A stretch of 64,000 nucleotides of DNA, taken from the NCBI GenBank assembly GCA_964034945.1, contig OZ035963.1, positions 41,129,090 to 41,193,089 of the forward strand, read 5' to 3'. The stretch comes from Chrysopilus asiliformis. Its lineage: Eukaryota; Arthropoda; Insecta; Diptera; Rhagionidae. Position numbers and translations under genes: made by a program. Below, piece by piece: positions 47,044 to 56,770 of the stretch. How positions within the stretch are numbered: position 1 is the first letter of the stretch; each line of letters opens with the position of its first letter. The notes below the pieces were generated by a model. That model ran no database searches, was not told where the DNA came from, and saw only the letters and a list, made by a program, of their open reading frames with translations.

Positions 47044-47418
47044 GAGATTTTGATATGATAAACTGTTATTGTTCTTACTGTTCCCTCTTTTTTATTTTTA
47101 ATCAGCCGTTCAATGTTAAAATATTTTCAGTGCAATAGCCATTTTGTGACGTCGTGTTTATTTATTCTTATTAGTTTTAGTTTAACTCAATGTTTTTTAT
47201 ACTTTTGACTTAACAATAGTGTTATTATCATACTTTCGACACAATATTAAAATCATGGTTTTCAACATAAAAATAAAAACATCACACTTGTCAAACAAAA
47301 AACAGAAACACGATTGTCAAACCTCTTAAAATTATCCAAATCTGTAAGTTATTTTTCAAAACAAATTTAAAATAGTAATGCTTCTTGCACTTTAGTGAAT
47401 ATTTTTGTAACGCATTTT

Positions 47419-47453
47419 CCTGAAGAAGGTCACCACCGTGACCGAAACGTCGG
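47419..47453 (+). ncRNA. Hammerhead ribozyme motif (right end)
   Basis: CTGAAGA (47420-47426), perfect 6-bp stem II GGTCAC/GTGACC with a CACC loop, then GAAAC and GTC. Stem III would be very short, as in Penelope hammerheads thought to act as dimers. It lies just upstream of the terminal pLTR. Confidence 0.82.
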
Positions 47454-47689
47454 ATTAAAATAAACGAACAAAAACACAATACAATATAAATATGCTTTCA
47501 ATTAAAACCTAAAAAAGCAATAATGAGGACCGATGAGCCTAACTTGAGAAAATATAAATAGTTCAGCCATAATTTCTATAAAAAAATGTTTTAACTTCAC
47601 TAAAAAATATTGAATTTGCAAATGTTATAGCTGCGTACACTTTTGACAGTTCTTACTGGAAAATTTCCATTGAAATTTCAGCAATTTTT

Positions 47690-48270
47690 ATACCCGTATG
47701 GTGAAACCAAAGGGTATATTAGATTTGCCTTACTGTTTGTAACGCCAAGATCCCGTCATCGCACAAAAAAATGAATTACACCAGTGTTTTTAGAATGATA
47801 AAAAAAATTGAATTTAGCATGTCCGTCCGTCCGTCTGTCCGTCTATCCGCCTGTCCGCCTGTCCGTCTGTCCGTCCGTCTGTGGCGCGGATTGCAGGCGC
47901 ACGGATTGAGCTACAGATTTGAAATTTTGCACAGGTCCGTTTTTCGTAAAATGCGAGGCTAAGTTCGTTCATGGGAAAAAATGGACCATTAGGGGGGGTA
48001 CCCCCCATATGAACGAAAACGTTTTTTGCGAATATCTCAAAAACGGTACATCTTATCAAAAAATGCAAAAGAACAAAAGTTATTTAGGATATGATGCTAC
48101 ATAAAACTTCCATACATCAAAATCCGATTGGAATAAATTTAAAAAAATCTTATTGGAAAGTTTGAATTGAAAGTGGAATTTTGGTACAACTGTTCGAATT
48201 TTGATACGAATATCACCATACGGGTTTTCAATAATTGCCAGATTGGCAATTATAGCTTTTGTTATGTTCC
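47690..48270 (-). repeat. CCGTATGGTG dispersed repeat family, copy 2 (inverted)
   Basis: Starts TATACCCGTATGGTGAAACC and ends at CACCATACGGGTTTTC, so the family has ACCCGTATGGTG ends. The interior has a CCGT/CTGT-rich microsatellite (47820-47882), the palindrome GGGGGGGTACCCCCC near 47993, and the CACCGTTTTTGAGA-type segment in reverse. It matches 51255-51718 over its length. No coding capacity. Confidence 0.85.
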
Positions 48271-48446
48271 ATTTATAGCTTGCAACTCTAAACTGGCGAA
48301 GATATAAAATTCAAACTAAGCGAAACATCGCTTCGCCGCCTGACGTTTTCTTGGCGAAGCGATCTAGTTATAAAATCCCACCACTGGTATCCAAAAAAAA
48401 CTTGCAAAAAAGCCACCGCTTACACACACAGGCTCATTGAGATGCA

Positions 48447-48548
48447 AGGTTAAATTTTGCACAACAGCATATGGCATGGTCATCAGAATTGCGAAATGTT
48501 ATCTTTTCTGATGAAACGAAATTTAATCTTGACCCAATGAATTTTCTT
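48447..48548 (+). pseudogene. Tc1-like transposase fragment
   Basis: The reading RLNFAQQHMAWSSELRNVIF then SDETKFNLDP matches the Tc1-family block around the first catalytic Asp (FSDEKKFNLD). Immediately upstream, a one-base shift gives KKPPLT...RLIEMQ, also Tc1-like. The rest of the transposase is absent. It is an old fragment with no visible ends. Confidence 0.75.
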
Positions 48549-48691
48549 GTTAAGTTTGAAAAAAAAATTCTCTCAAATAGAGGGACGTCCAGTCACCCTA
48601 TCTAACTACAAAGATTTTAAAACATTGTCCGAAAGAACCAGGCAGGATTCGATGTTTTTTATGCCCCGGTCTAACTTTTGAACCAATTGGG

Positions 48692-48871
48692 GTTTCGCAT
48701 TCGTTGTACTCGCATTGGAAAGGTAATTTGCTCTAATTTCATGGACACGAACTTTTTTTTTACGGGAAGATGACAGCTGACCATCCCCGTGCTGTTCCCC
48801 GCCAAAAAAAGCTTATGCCGATGAAACTAGAGCGAATTTATTTTCCAACGCAAGTACAACGAATGTGAAAC
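48692..48871. mobile_element. 180-bp hairpin MITE
   Basis: Ends GTTTCGCATTCGTTGTACTC and (reverse complement) GTTTCACATTCGTTGTACTT pair over about 50 bp with few mismatches, leaving a ~75-bp loop. No clear target duplication was found, and a SINE-tail fragment directly abuts the right end. Confidence 0.6.
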
Positions 48872-48873
48872 GA

Positions 48874-48930
48874 TGTTGAGCTGTGCTTCGGCATTAAAGG
48901 ATCTTCCCCTAAGCTCTGGTTGAAACTAAA
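48874..48930 (+). repeat. SINE 3'-tail fragment
   Basis: GAGCTGTGCTTCGGCATT followed by CCTAAGCTC matches the 3' portion of the tRNA-derived SINE at 61229-61567. The tRNA-like head is absent. Confidence 0.65.
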
Positions 48931-50139
48931 AGGACCCCAATAAATTTTTATACACTTGTAACCTAGCTCAATCGCTTTCGCGTCCCCTAAAACCTAAAAT
49001 TTAATCAAAATCGGTCGCGGCGTTTTCAAAATGAAGAGGGTGTGCCTCAGAGGCACTCATGCTTTTACGTGACCTAAGCGACACGTTTTTTTTTGTCTGC
49101 CATAAAACGATTTACAGAAAATCGGGCAAAAAATCGATTTTTGGTCATAACTCGACAATCAGTAGTCCGATTTAAACGTAACAAAAGTCAGAGGTTTTTT
49201 ATTTGAGAGTATAATGAAATTGCGAGAAAAAAAATTTAAAATTACTATAATAAAGTAGAGGAGCCTTTATCCGACCATGGTTTTTTCACCCCCCTCTATA
49301 ATTATCGCGCTTCAAAACCGATTGCATATTTTGAAAGACCCAAAGCTCACCTGTTTTTGCATTTGACCGGGAAAAATCAAATAATATGGTAAGTGACCCT
49401 TAAAAAACTGATTTTTGCTTAAAATATTTTTAGCTTGAAGACTGAATTCTATAATTAAATTTATAATTTATAGGAGATTATAGCTTCTTTTAATCGTGGC
49501 TTGCAGTGTGAATTAATTGTATCGATTAACAGCTACTGTCGTGCGTTTATCTCGGACACCTTGTAGCGTCAACAGGATAAGAACTCAAGCGGTGGGGAAA
49601 TAGTATTAGACAGTGTATTGAGCTTATACAAAATTATATTGGCCCCACAAAAGACCCAATGGAGGAACTATTGTTTACGGGAACCCTGAAACGACATTTG
49701 GATTGTATTTCGCCTATAGGTCTGATGAACAACTATTGAGCTACGCAGGGCAAATTTACCCCTTTGGAAATTAAATCAACATGTAATCAAATTACACTAA
49801 TCAAATTAGAATAAATGGATAATGGTACATATGACGGAAATTGAAGATATTAGTATTTGCCATATTTTTGCTTTTCACATTTTTGCGTTTTTTCTAAAAA
49901 ATCAGTGTTTGGTGTTTTTTTTTTGGAAAGCTCGATATCTTCTACCATTCTCGAAATATAGCACACATTTTTGAACATTTTAAACATTTTTTGTGGGTCA
50001 CATATTTGTCTGTATAATTTTATTCGGGACAATCCAATTATCAAGGGGTGTGGGGAAAAAATAAATTATCAAAAAAAAAACTAATGACCTCTCATAAGAA
50101 GTTTCACCACACCAGTTAAAAAAATCAGCTAGATTTGAG
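48931..50139. other. Non-coding region, no element resolved
   Basis: About 1.2 kb. Open frames are short and unrecognised. No inverted or direct terminal repeats were found by eye. Confidence 0.4.
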
Positions 50140-50495
50140 AAAAGGGAGGTTCACGTTATATTTTCTGGACCTTCCGTTATCCTAATAGATTTCTTAACGC
50201 CAGAATCGAATTCAGCGATCCCAAAACCCCAAGATAAGATTTTTACGGGAAAATTTGAGGAAAAGGATAATTACGTTATTCTTACAGGCCCTTCTCTTAT
50301 ACTTACAATAAAGACGAAATAGTGAAAATATTGTATTGTCATCGGACCTACGTATGCGTGCAAAATTTCAAGTCAATCAGATAAGTGGGAGTGGGTCAAA
50401 ATTAGATTACAAAATTTTATCGTAACAGACAGGCAAACAAACAGGCAAACAAACAACCAGGCAAACAAACAGACAGATACGAAGGAAAGCTAAAT
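50140..50495 (+). repeat. Single-unit relative of the 127-bp minisatellite element
   Basis: Contains CTTCCGTTATCC, TTCAGCGATCCCAAAACC, GAAAATTTGAGGAAAAGGAT, then GAAAATATTGTATTGTCATC, TTTCAAGTCAATCAGATAAG and a CAGGCAAACAAA/CAGACAGA tail, in the same order as 33637-34400. It shows the ancestral one-unit form of the expanded copy. The element at 50497 is inserted into its 3' end. Confidence 0.85.
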
Positions 50496-50930
50496 ACTGT
50501 ACCCCAGAGGTAAACTGTCGTAACTGACATTTTGCAAATTTTACAGGAGACCCATTTAGTTCGGAATTGCAAACTTTTTATTGTGTATGATTTTCGGTAA
50601 TTATTTGAAACTTTTGTAGTTTATTTTATTTTAGGACATTGTTTAAACAAAATATTAGTTGATATAATGGGCCGTATTCTATAACGAAAATTTTATCATT
50701 TTATGTTATGTTATGTCTTAAAATCACATAATTACCTCGATTGGTATTCTGTAAGTACAATTTCATTTTATGTTACGCGCTATAACATAAAATTTTTCCT
50801 GTTATGACTCATAACATAAAAGCTCCTAGACAGTACCTTTTATAATCATTTTATCATCTTTTATGCCATTTGACATTTGAAGTGCGACGTTTCACGAGTG
50901 AAATTTCAAATCTACATATATAAAAATGGA

Positions 50931-51250
50931 TGTTTGTCTGTTTGTCTGTCTGTCTGTTTGAGATTACAAAACTCAAAAACTACTAGACCGATTTTTACGC
51001 GGGTTTTTGCAAAATGATTTGCGTTGCTAGGAGTAGGTTTTTAGCTATGTTAGATATTTGAAATTCGAAACGCAAGGTCCTGTAAGAATAACGCAAATGT
51101 CCTTTTTCTCATTTTGTTTCCGAAAAACTGGCTTTAGGGGGGTTTCGTGGTCGCTGATCACGAGTTGGATGTTGGAATTTCAAAATTCTAAACGGGTGGC
51201 CCTGTAAGGATAACAAAAATTTCCTTTTTTCTAATTTTTCTCGAAAGATT
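50931..51250 (-). repeat. Diverged inverted relative of the minisatellite element
   Basis: Starts with a TTTGTCTG/TCTGTCTG microsatellite, then two CCTGTAAGRATAACG(C/A)AAAT phrases, the complement of GTTATCCTTACAGG in the 127-bp family. Orientation is reversed relative to 33637-34400. Confidence 0.6.
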
Positions 51251-51254
51251 TGGT

Positions 51255-51718
51255 ATGGTGATTTAAGTGAACGGCAAAAAGTTTTATCAAAATTCCACTT
51301 CGAAGTCAAACTTTCCAATAAGATTTTTTTAAAACTTGTTCCAATCGGATTTTGATGTATGCAACTTTAATGTAGAATCATGTTCTAAATAACTTTTGTT
51401 CTTGGACTTTTTTGATAAGATGCACCGTTTTTGAGATATTCGCAAAAAACATTTTCGTTCGTATGGGGGGTACCCCCCCCTAATGGTCCATTTTTGCCCA
51501 TTAACGAACTTAGCCTCGCATTTTACGAAAAACCAATCTGCGCAAAATTAAAAGTCTCTAGCTCAATTCGTGCGCCCGCAATCCGCGCCACAGACAGACG
51601 GACGGACATGCAAAAATTAATTATTTGTAATTCATTTTTGTGTGTGATGACGGGATCTTGGCGTTACAAACGGTAAGGCAAAGTTAGTATACCCTTTGGT
51701 TTCACCATACGGGTATAA
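51255..51718 (+). repeat. CCGTATGGTG dispersed repeat family, copy 3
   Basis: Forward copy, starting near GGTATGGTGATTTAAGTGAA and ending TTTGGTTTCACCATACGGGT. It includes the GGGGGGTACCCCCCC palindrome (51465-51480), GCCTCGCATTTTACGAAAAA and a short CAGACAGACGGACGG run. It matches 47690-48270 in reverse. Confidence 0.85.
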
Positions 51719-52121
51719 AAATGGATGTTGGTATCATTTTTGTCTGACATTTAGTCGAATTATTTAGCTTTCTCAGCAAAAAAAACTTTAAAGCAAACGA
51801 AACTTTGAATTTTTTTGACTGTCACTCGACCAGCTGTTCAAAAAGTAATAGAATTCACACCAAAATTTACTAAATCTTTTATGTTAAAGGTTCGTAAAAT
51901 GAACGATAAAATTATTTTACTCAACCCTTACAGAATACGAATTTTTGTGAAATTTTATTTTCATTTTATGAAGAGAAAATTTTATCATCATAACATAAAA
52001 TGTAATTTTGTGGGAAATTACAGAATACGGCCCAATATATACGTCCCCACAATAGTTACAACAATAACCCCAAAATCGCGGTTTTGGCAGTTACGACAGT
52101 TTACCTCTGGGGTACAGAATA

Positions 52122-52866
52122 AAAGCTTTTAAAAATATAATTCTTCTCGGTACTAAAATTATATCGTTACTTATGAAAATGTCAGAATTTTGACACCTGG
52201 AGGGAGATACCACACTCTTGCATGGAGCCGATATAAATTTGACTGGATATAGATAAAACAAGTAGAGGCGCATTTATAAATCCGATGTTAACGTCGCCTT
52301 TGAATGAAGAACCCGGTTCGGATCAGTTTCTCAAAAACAAAATAAAACATTGGTCGGCTGTTTAGTGCTCAAACGGTGATATCTAAATATATTACATCAG
52401 AGACTAAAGCGTATTTTACTTTAAACACCTTAAAACAAGGAAAAATAAAAGCAGGAAATCAAAGCAAAAAGTACCAGCTTTGCTGTAGCAATTACTTACC
52501 AATTTTGATTTTAATTCTTTAATAGTAACCCAATTCTTGCGAGACTTGTAAAACTCAACTAGAAAAGCGATTTCGCTTTCAGACTCCCAATTAATTTTGA
52601 TTATCTAAATATTTTGAAACACAAATAAATTTTTCACAGTTTCTACATAAACTAAACTTTTCTTTCTAATTTCACGGATCGACTTTAGAAATAAAAAGTT
52701 GCAGAAAGGCAATTCAAACTCCGACACTGAATGCCTGTAGCTGCAAATAAATGTCAAAGATTACCAAAAAAAAAATCACTGACACAATACATTAAAGGCT
52801 GAATTTTAACCGGCGGCAGCTATAGCAACAGCAATAGGAACAGCGACAGCAAATATAAAAAAGATA
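52122..52866. other. Spacer, no gene seen
   Basis: About 740 bp of AT-rich DNA. No gene or bounded element recognised. Confidence 0.4.
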
Positions 52867-53090
52867 GCTAATAGTGAAATTGTGCTAAGTGCATTTGGTA
52901 TAATTTTCCAGAAGAGCAATGAAAACCTTGTTAAATGGTTTTAATTCTCTTTCAAGAGAAAAATTGGGCTCAGTTTTCTTTAAATGAGACTCTGTTTTCT
53001 TTAAATGAAAATTAAAATGATTTAACAAGGTTTTTTATTGCTCTTATGTCAAATTTGGTATAATGGACTTAGCACAATTTCACTTTTAGC
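52867..53090. mobile_element. 224-bp hairpin MITE
   Basis: Left arm GCTAATAGTGAAATTGTGCT and right arm (reverse complement GCTAAAAGTGAAATTGTGCT) stay complementary through AGAGCAAT(G/A)AAAACCTTG TTAAA-like sequence, about 75 bp per arm. The loop has a direct repeat of TTTTCTTTAAATGA. No target duplication was identified. Confidence 0.75.
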
Positions 53091-53173
53091 CGACGCTATG
53101 TAAACTTGTAAAGGGTATTTTTTTAAGCCCGATAGAACTTCAAATTTTAAAAAGTAACACAAAAAATTAAATT

Positions 53174-53365
53174 TTAATGATTTTTTTTAGCATTAACATT
53201 TGAAAATGATTTCGGGCATATGGCCACCGCGGCTGTTCTACCTGCGACCGACGACGAATCGATAAATTCGAATCTTCCCAATGCCTGCGACCGACGACGA
53301 ATCGATAGATTTAGATCTTCTTGCACACTTTCGTCTACAGCGGCGATATTCTCTTCAGAACGCAC
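53174..53365 (-). pseudogene. Helix-turn-helix fragment of a DNA transposon (IS630/Tc1-like)
   Basis: The minus-strand translation begins MRSEENIAAVDESVQEDLNL and SIRRRSQALG, resembling the HTH block common in insect transposon proteins (xEENIAAVRxSVxExPxxSIRRRSQxLG). The remainder is scrambled by a tandem duplication of a CGACCGACGACGAATCGAT phrase, present twice about 55 bp apart. It abuts the pogo-like element on its right. Only about 30 residues are recognisable. Confidence 0.5.
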
Positions 53366-53870
53366 ATTGCATCATTTAGAGAGTAGGGGAAAGTGGTCAC
53401 CCGCCGTACGCGGGGCACATTCGTACATTAAGTATAACCACAGAATAACAGAAGGGAAAGAATCGAGAATTTCAATGTCGCACGGTAGAGAGAAGAATCG
53501 GCGATAGAAAAAAATATCTTCAACTCGCTTTAAATTTTCGAATTTTCCGGAATTCCTTTTCTTGCCTTCATATTCAAACCGAACACGCAAAAGAGATAAA
53601 AAATATAACATGCGAAATTTGTTTTGCAGGGTTTGATACGGAATTTTTTTCATTATTCCAGCAATCGAAAAAATCTAACTTCTCCTCACACAAAACACTT
53701 TTTAGAACATAAAACGCAATGCGGGATCGATAAAATGACAATTCGATCGAGTTTTGGTTTCATCCATTCCAAGAAACTCATTTTCTGCCAAAAAGGAAAA
53801 TCAACCAAAAACGATTTCCATTGCAACCCTGTTTGCATTTTTTCTTCTTTGCACACAAACGCATATCAAT

Positions 53871-53900
53871 TGTAAACAAAACGACGTCGTTTTGTTTACA
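53871..53900. promoter_or_regulatory. 30-bp perfect palindrome centred on ACGACGTCGT
   Basis: TGTAAACAAAACGAC followed by its exact reverse complement, centred on GACGTC (CRE-like core). It lies 45 bp upstream of the THAP-like ATG. Possible operator or bZIP site; function inferred only from symmetry and position. Confidence 0.6.
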
Positions 53901-53945
53901 TTTTTAGTTCAATTTTTCCGAGAAAGATTGGAAGAACTTTTTATT

Positions 53946-54049
53946 ATGCCAAAATTGGAATTTTTAAAATGCCTCGTCAAGCAATGTTCCGCGGACAGCT
54001 TTAAAAATCCCGACAGAACGTTTTTTAGGGTACCGAAAGCACCAGAAAG
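53946..54049 (+). pseudogene. THAP-like zinc-finger first exon
   Basis: ATG at 53946 gives MPKLEFLKCLVKQCSADSFK followed by NPDRTFFRVPKAPER, then a GTAAAC splice donor at 54050. The C-X4-C and the FFRVPK stretch match the N-terminal half of THAP DNA-binding domains (CX2-4C ... FxxFP). The second half (Trp, CxxH, AVPTIF) was not found downstream. It lies inside the pogo-like element, so it may be a captured host exon or part of a second element gene. 35 residues only, so the call is moderate. Confidence 0.5.
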
Positions 54050-54750
54050 GTAAACTTTTTCGATTAGATACAAAAAAGGGGAAAATTTAGGAAACACTAA
54101 AATTTTCTCGTAATTCCGAGGAAATCAAATTTTTTTAAAATAATTACGCTATCCGCCACTTCTCCGCGTATCACATAACAATAAACACGTCACAACATCC
54201 ACGATTTTACACAATAAATCGGCATAAATTCAAAACGTTTCCGACATTTATCTCGATGTTTTTTTTGTTCGGTTTGACAAACGTCAAACCTTGGTATTAC
54301 CTGATTCAAGGGTTCGTGATTCAAAGATAGCAAAAGGCGCGTAGATTTGAATTTCAATAAATTTCTGAACTTTGAATTTCATCTTTTGGATTTGTAAGGG
54401 TTTTAAGTTCTCAACGAATTATTTGGCGGATCTAAAAGTTTAGTCTCAGAATAGGGTATTGGAGTAATGTCGATTACATTAACTTTTTAATAAAAAAAAA
54501 ATTTTACTAGAATCTGAGCGAGCATTAACGCTTCTTTCAAAAAATCAACGTAATTAATTCATACATACTAATTGTTATTAGGGATATGAATTAAATTAAA
54601 TTTCCGCGAATTTCCATTTAGTGATTTTAGCGGAATAAAATTATGTGCATCAACACATCCAATAGTTTAATTCTGGCAACCCCCTGGAATTTCATCCGCC
54701 ATTTCTGGGCACACATATAAAGCAATTCGTGTGCTTACAAGGGAAATGAG

Positions 54751-55997
54751 CAGTGATGCTATGTACCTTTAGTGACATTCCCCTTTTCAAATGACGAAAT
54801 TCCCCTTTTTCCCCTTTTTCAATGACAAAATTCCCGCCGTTTTCCCCTATAAAAACAACGAATTTTAAATAAAGAATTCATTTATTAAACCTAAAAATTA
54901 TTGTCATCTGGACTCATGTTAAAGTCCCATGTAACACGTTGGAGTCTTTACCATAATTTTGGGAATCGTTACACAAAAAAAAAAATAAAACGACAGCTTT
55001 TTTGTTGGAATGTGTCCTAAAAAATTTGGGAGCTGTTACAACTTTTTTATAGGAATGACTCTTATATTTGGCCACTATGCCGTTTTTCCCATAAATATGG
55101 GACTGGAGCATGGGATTTTGGTGGAACGGTTCCTATATGTTTTTTTCCGTGTAGTTCCTTTGCTTTTGAGCTTAAAATGATCCTGTCCTCTTTAAATTCG
55201 GTAAAAAAAATTTCTATATTTTGAATTTAAAAAATATAAAGTTATCAAAAAATGCAAAAAACGAAATCAAGTCGCGACTGGAACTCGATTTTTGTATTCC
55301 GGGCACTTTGCCCCTGGTCCATGCAATCTTCTGGTGAATATTGGTCGAAATTAGTACATTAAGCCAAATTTTAAAGATGACCAAGAAATTACCGATTTTC
55401 TTGATTTTTACATAATTGAAACAAAGCACTTCTGCTGATTTGCAATTTAAAATATTTCTATTGAAAATATATTTAAGAAATCCGAAAAACGAACAAAAAA
55501 TATGTGTCAATGAACTTTCATGGAAACTGTTTTTCATCAAAGTCTTTTAAAGTAGTTTAAAGTAATTACTTAGAATAACATGAGAAATGGTACTTTTTAA
55601 TGTGCTTTTTTCAAAGCTGTTAAAAAGTACACTGAAAAATCGGTTAAACGTAAGTTCCAAAGCCATTTTAAAGTGCTTTTGTTTAAAAGATTGGTGTGTA
55701 CTTTACAATTGCAATAAAATCATTATAAAGTGGCAAATGCATAAATAAGGGCATTTCCTTCACTCTTTACCTTTGTCTAAGCTTGGAATTGGATTGTAAT
55801 TGTTTTTATTTATTTGTATTTCTACTTTTCCGTAATTTTTTAAAAGTTATTTTGGATTTAATTGAAAGGCGAAGATTTTCCCCTCGTTGTAAATCGTTTC
55901 CCCTCGTTTTGAAGCGTTTTCCCCTTTTCCCCTATTAACAATTTTTATAGTCAAATTCCCCGCAAAAAGGGGAATTCCCCTCGATATAGCATCACTG
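54751..55997. mobile_element. Non-autonomous hAT element with an 8-bp target duplication
   Basis: 1,247 bp with ends CAGTGATGCTAT and ATAGCATCACTG, flanked by identical GAAATGAG (54743-54750 and 55998-56005). The 8-bp duplication and CAG start are hAT hallmarks. The subterminal regions are full of TTCCCCTTTT words in both orientations. No transposase is recognised inside. Confidence 0.9.
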
Positions 55998-56258
55998 GAA
56001 ATGAGATAGCCACATAAGGCTCGGAAAGTTCTTCGCACATCAAAAATTTTTGTTCCTCGATTCCCTTCTGGTATTCTGTGGTATAACGTGAAAACTAAAC
56101 GAAATATAAACAAACTTTTTTTTGTGTGCATAGACATGCCGGCCGCAATGTTGCTAGCGGAACTTCGCGCCAGTCGCGCCATGTTGTGTGACCTGACAAG
56201 ACGTGAAGTGTTTCTGCGTGCGGCGAGTGAATTTTTTACTGAAGTTTAGTTCGTAATT

Positions 56259-56766
56259 GTAAGTAGCATTTTCATGTTTTTGACAAAATAGTGATGATGA
56301 ATTAATGTTAACATTGTTTATTTTGAGTTTTAAGTGTAATATTTCTCATACTAAATTAGAATTTATATAAAGTTGTAATTTAATTTTGTGGAAGGCCTGG
56401 GGCACATTCGTACAGTACTACAGGGGGCACATTCGTACGCGTACGAATGCTCCCCTCTAGATAAGTACCTTTCAAAATCTGTTTTACGCATACTATAATT
56501 AGGGCACTTTTTATTTATATCGATCGGAAACCTTTTATTTAGCTCAGTTTTCATAATTTACTTTACTTTTGTTAATCGTAACGTTTTATTCTTGATTTTT
56601 TCTACTGAATAACAGGAGAGAAAAGATAATAGAAGAATAGGAAAATTAAGTTATCATGCAGACAGCACAATAACCAAATTTCCCTTTTATGAAATATTTT
56701 ACCTGTAACAAAATGTTATTTTATAATTTTTATTAAGTTAATCGTTTTATGAATATTTGATTGCAG
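56259..56766 (+). other. Predicted 5'-UTR intron of the pogo-like gene, with CATTCGTAC repeats
   Basis: Donor GTAAGT at 56259 and acceptor TTGATTGCAG ending at 56766, four bases before the transposase ATG. Inside are two direct GGGGCACATTCGTAC boxes (near 56399 and 56424), the second extended into a 20-bp palindrome at 56430-56449 (CATTCGTACGCGTACGAATG). Splicing is inferred from consensus sites only. Confidence 0.55.
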
Positions 56767-56770
56767 AATC

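Larger units (their letters stand above)
43669..47555 (+). mobile_element. Complete Penelope-like element with inverted leader and target duplication
   Basis: 3.9 kb flanked by identical AAATAGTTCA (43659-43668 and 47556-47565; 12 bp if ATAAATAGTTCA is counted). Order: an inverted arm (43669-~44317) that is the reverse complement of the ORF C-terminus, 3' UTR, pLTR and ORF start; a direct partial pLTR (~44318-44424); the ORF; the 3' UTR; and a terminal pLTR (~47463-47555) nearly identical to the first. The inverted arm preserves a tail-to-head dimer junction, a classic Penelope structure. Hammerhead motifs sit in both arms. Low divergence between the arms indicates a recent insertion. Confidence 0.93.
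43262..48390. mobile_element. Element with diverged TIRs carrying a Myb/SANT-like gene, split by Penelope insertion
   Basis: The left end ATACCTGTGGTGGAATTTTA and right end (reverse complement ATACCAGTGGTGGGATTTTA) are imperfect inverted repeats, both followed by GCGA/TTCGCC-rich sequence. Between them are a spliced Myb/SANT-like fragment, a complete Penelope-like element and a CCGTATGGTG-family repeat. Myb/SANT proteins partner PIF/Harbinger transposases, so this may be a deleted member of that group. No target duplication was found. Confidence 0.5.
50668..52034. mobile_element. Nested TIR element (TGGGCCGTATTCT ends)
   Basis: Left end TGGGCCGTATTCTATAACG and right end (reverse complement TGGGCCGTATTCTGTAATT), with further inverted ATTTTATGTTATG-type words inside both ends. 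A TATA duplication is possible but uncertain. It lies inside 50497-52117 and contains a TTTGTCTG microsatellite and a CCGTATGGTG-family copy. Confidence 0.65.
50497..52117. mobile_element. TIR element with a 4-bp AATA duplication and a paralogous empty site
   Basis: Ends CTGTACCCCAGAGGTAAACT and its reverse complement at 52098-52117 (about 30 bp, near perfect). The flanks read GCTAAATA | element | AATAAAAGC. The related locus at 34408-34425 reads GCTAAATAAAAGC without interruption, so it serves as the pre-insertion site and proves the AATA duplication. No transposase. It houses further nested elements. Confidence 0.88.

Noticed and set aside
53220..53507. Plus-strand 95-codon frame crossing the pogo-like left end
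   Set aside because: It crosses a transposon border and is antisense to a recognisable HTH fragment. Joining it across the element to the right flank gives no convincing protein.
55214..55540. 108-codon minus frame inside the hAT element
   Set aside because: No hAT transposase motif (BED finger, dimerisation domain); it looks like random AT-rich sequence.
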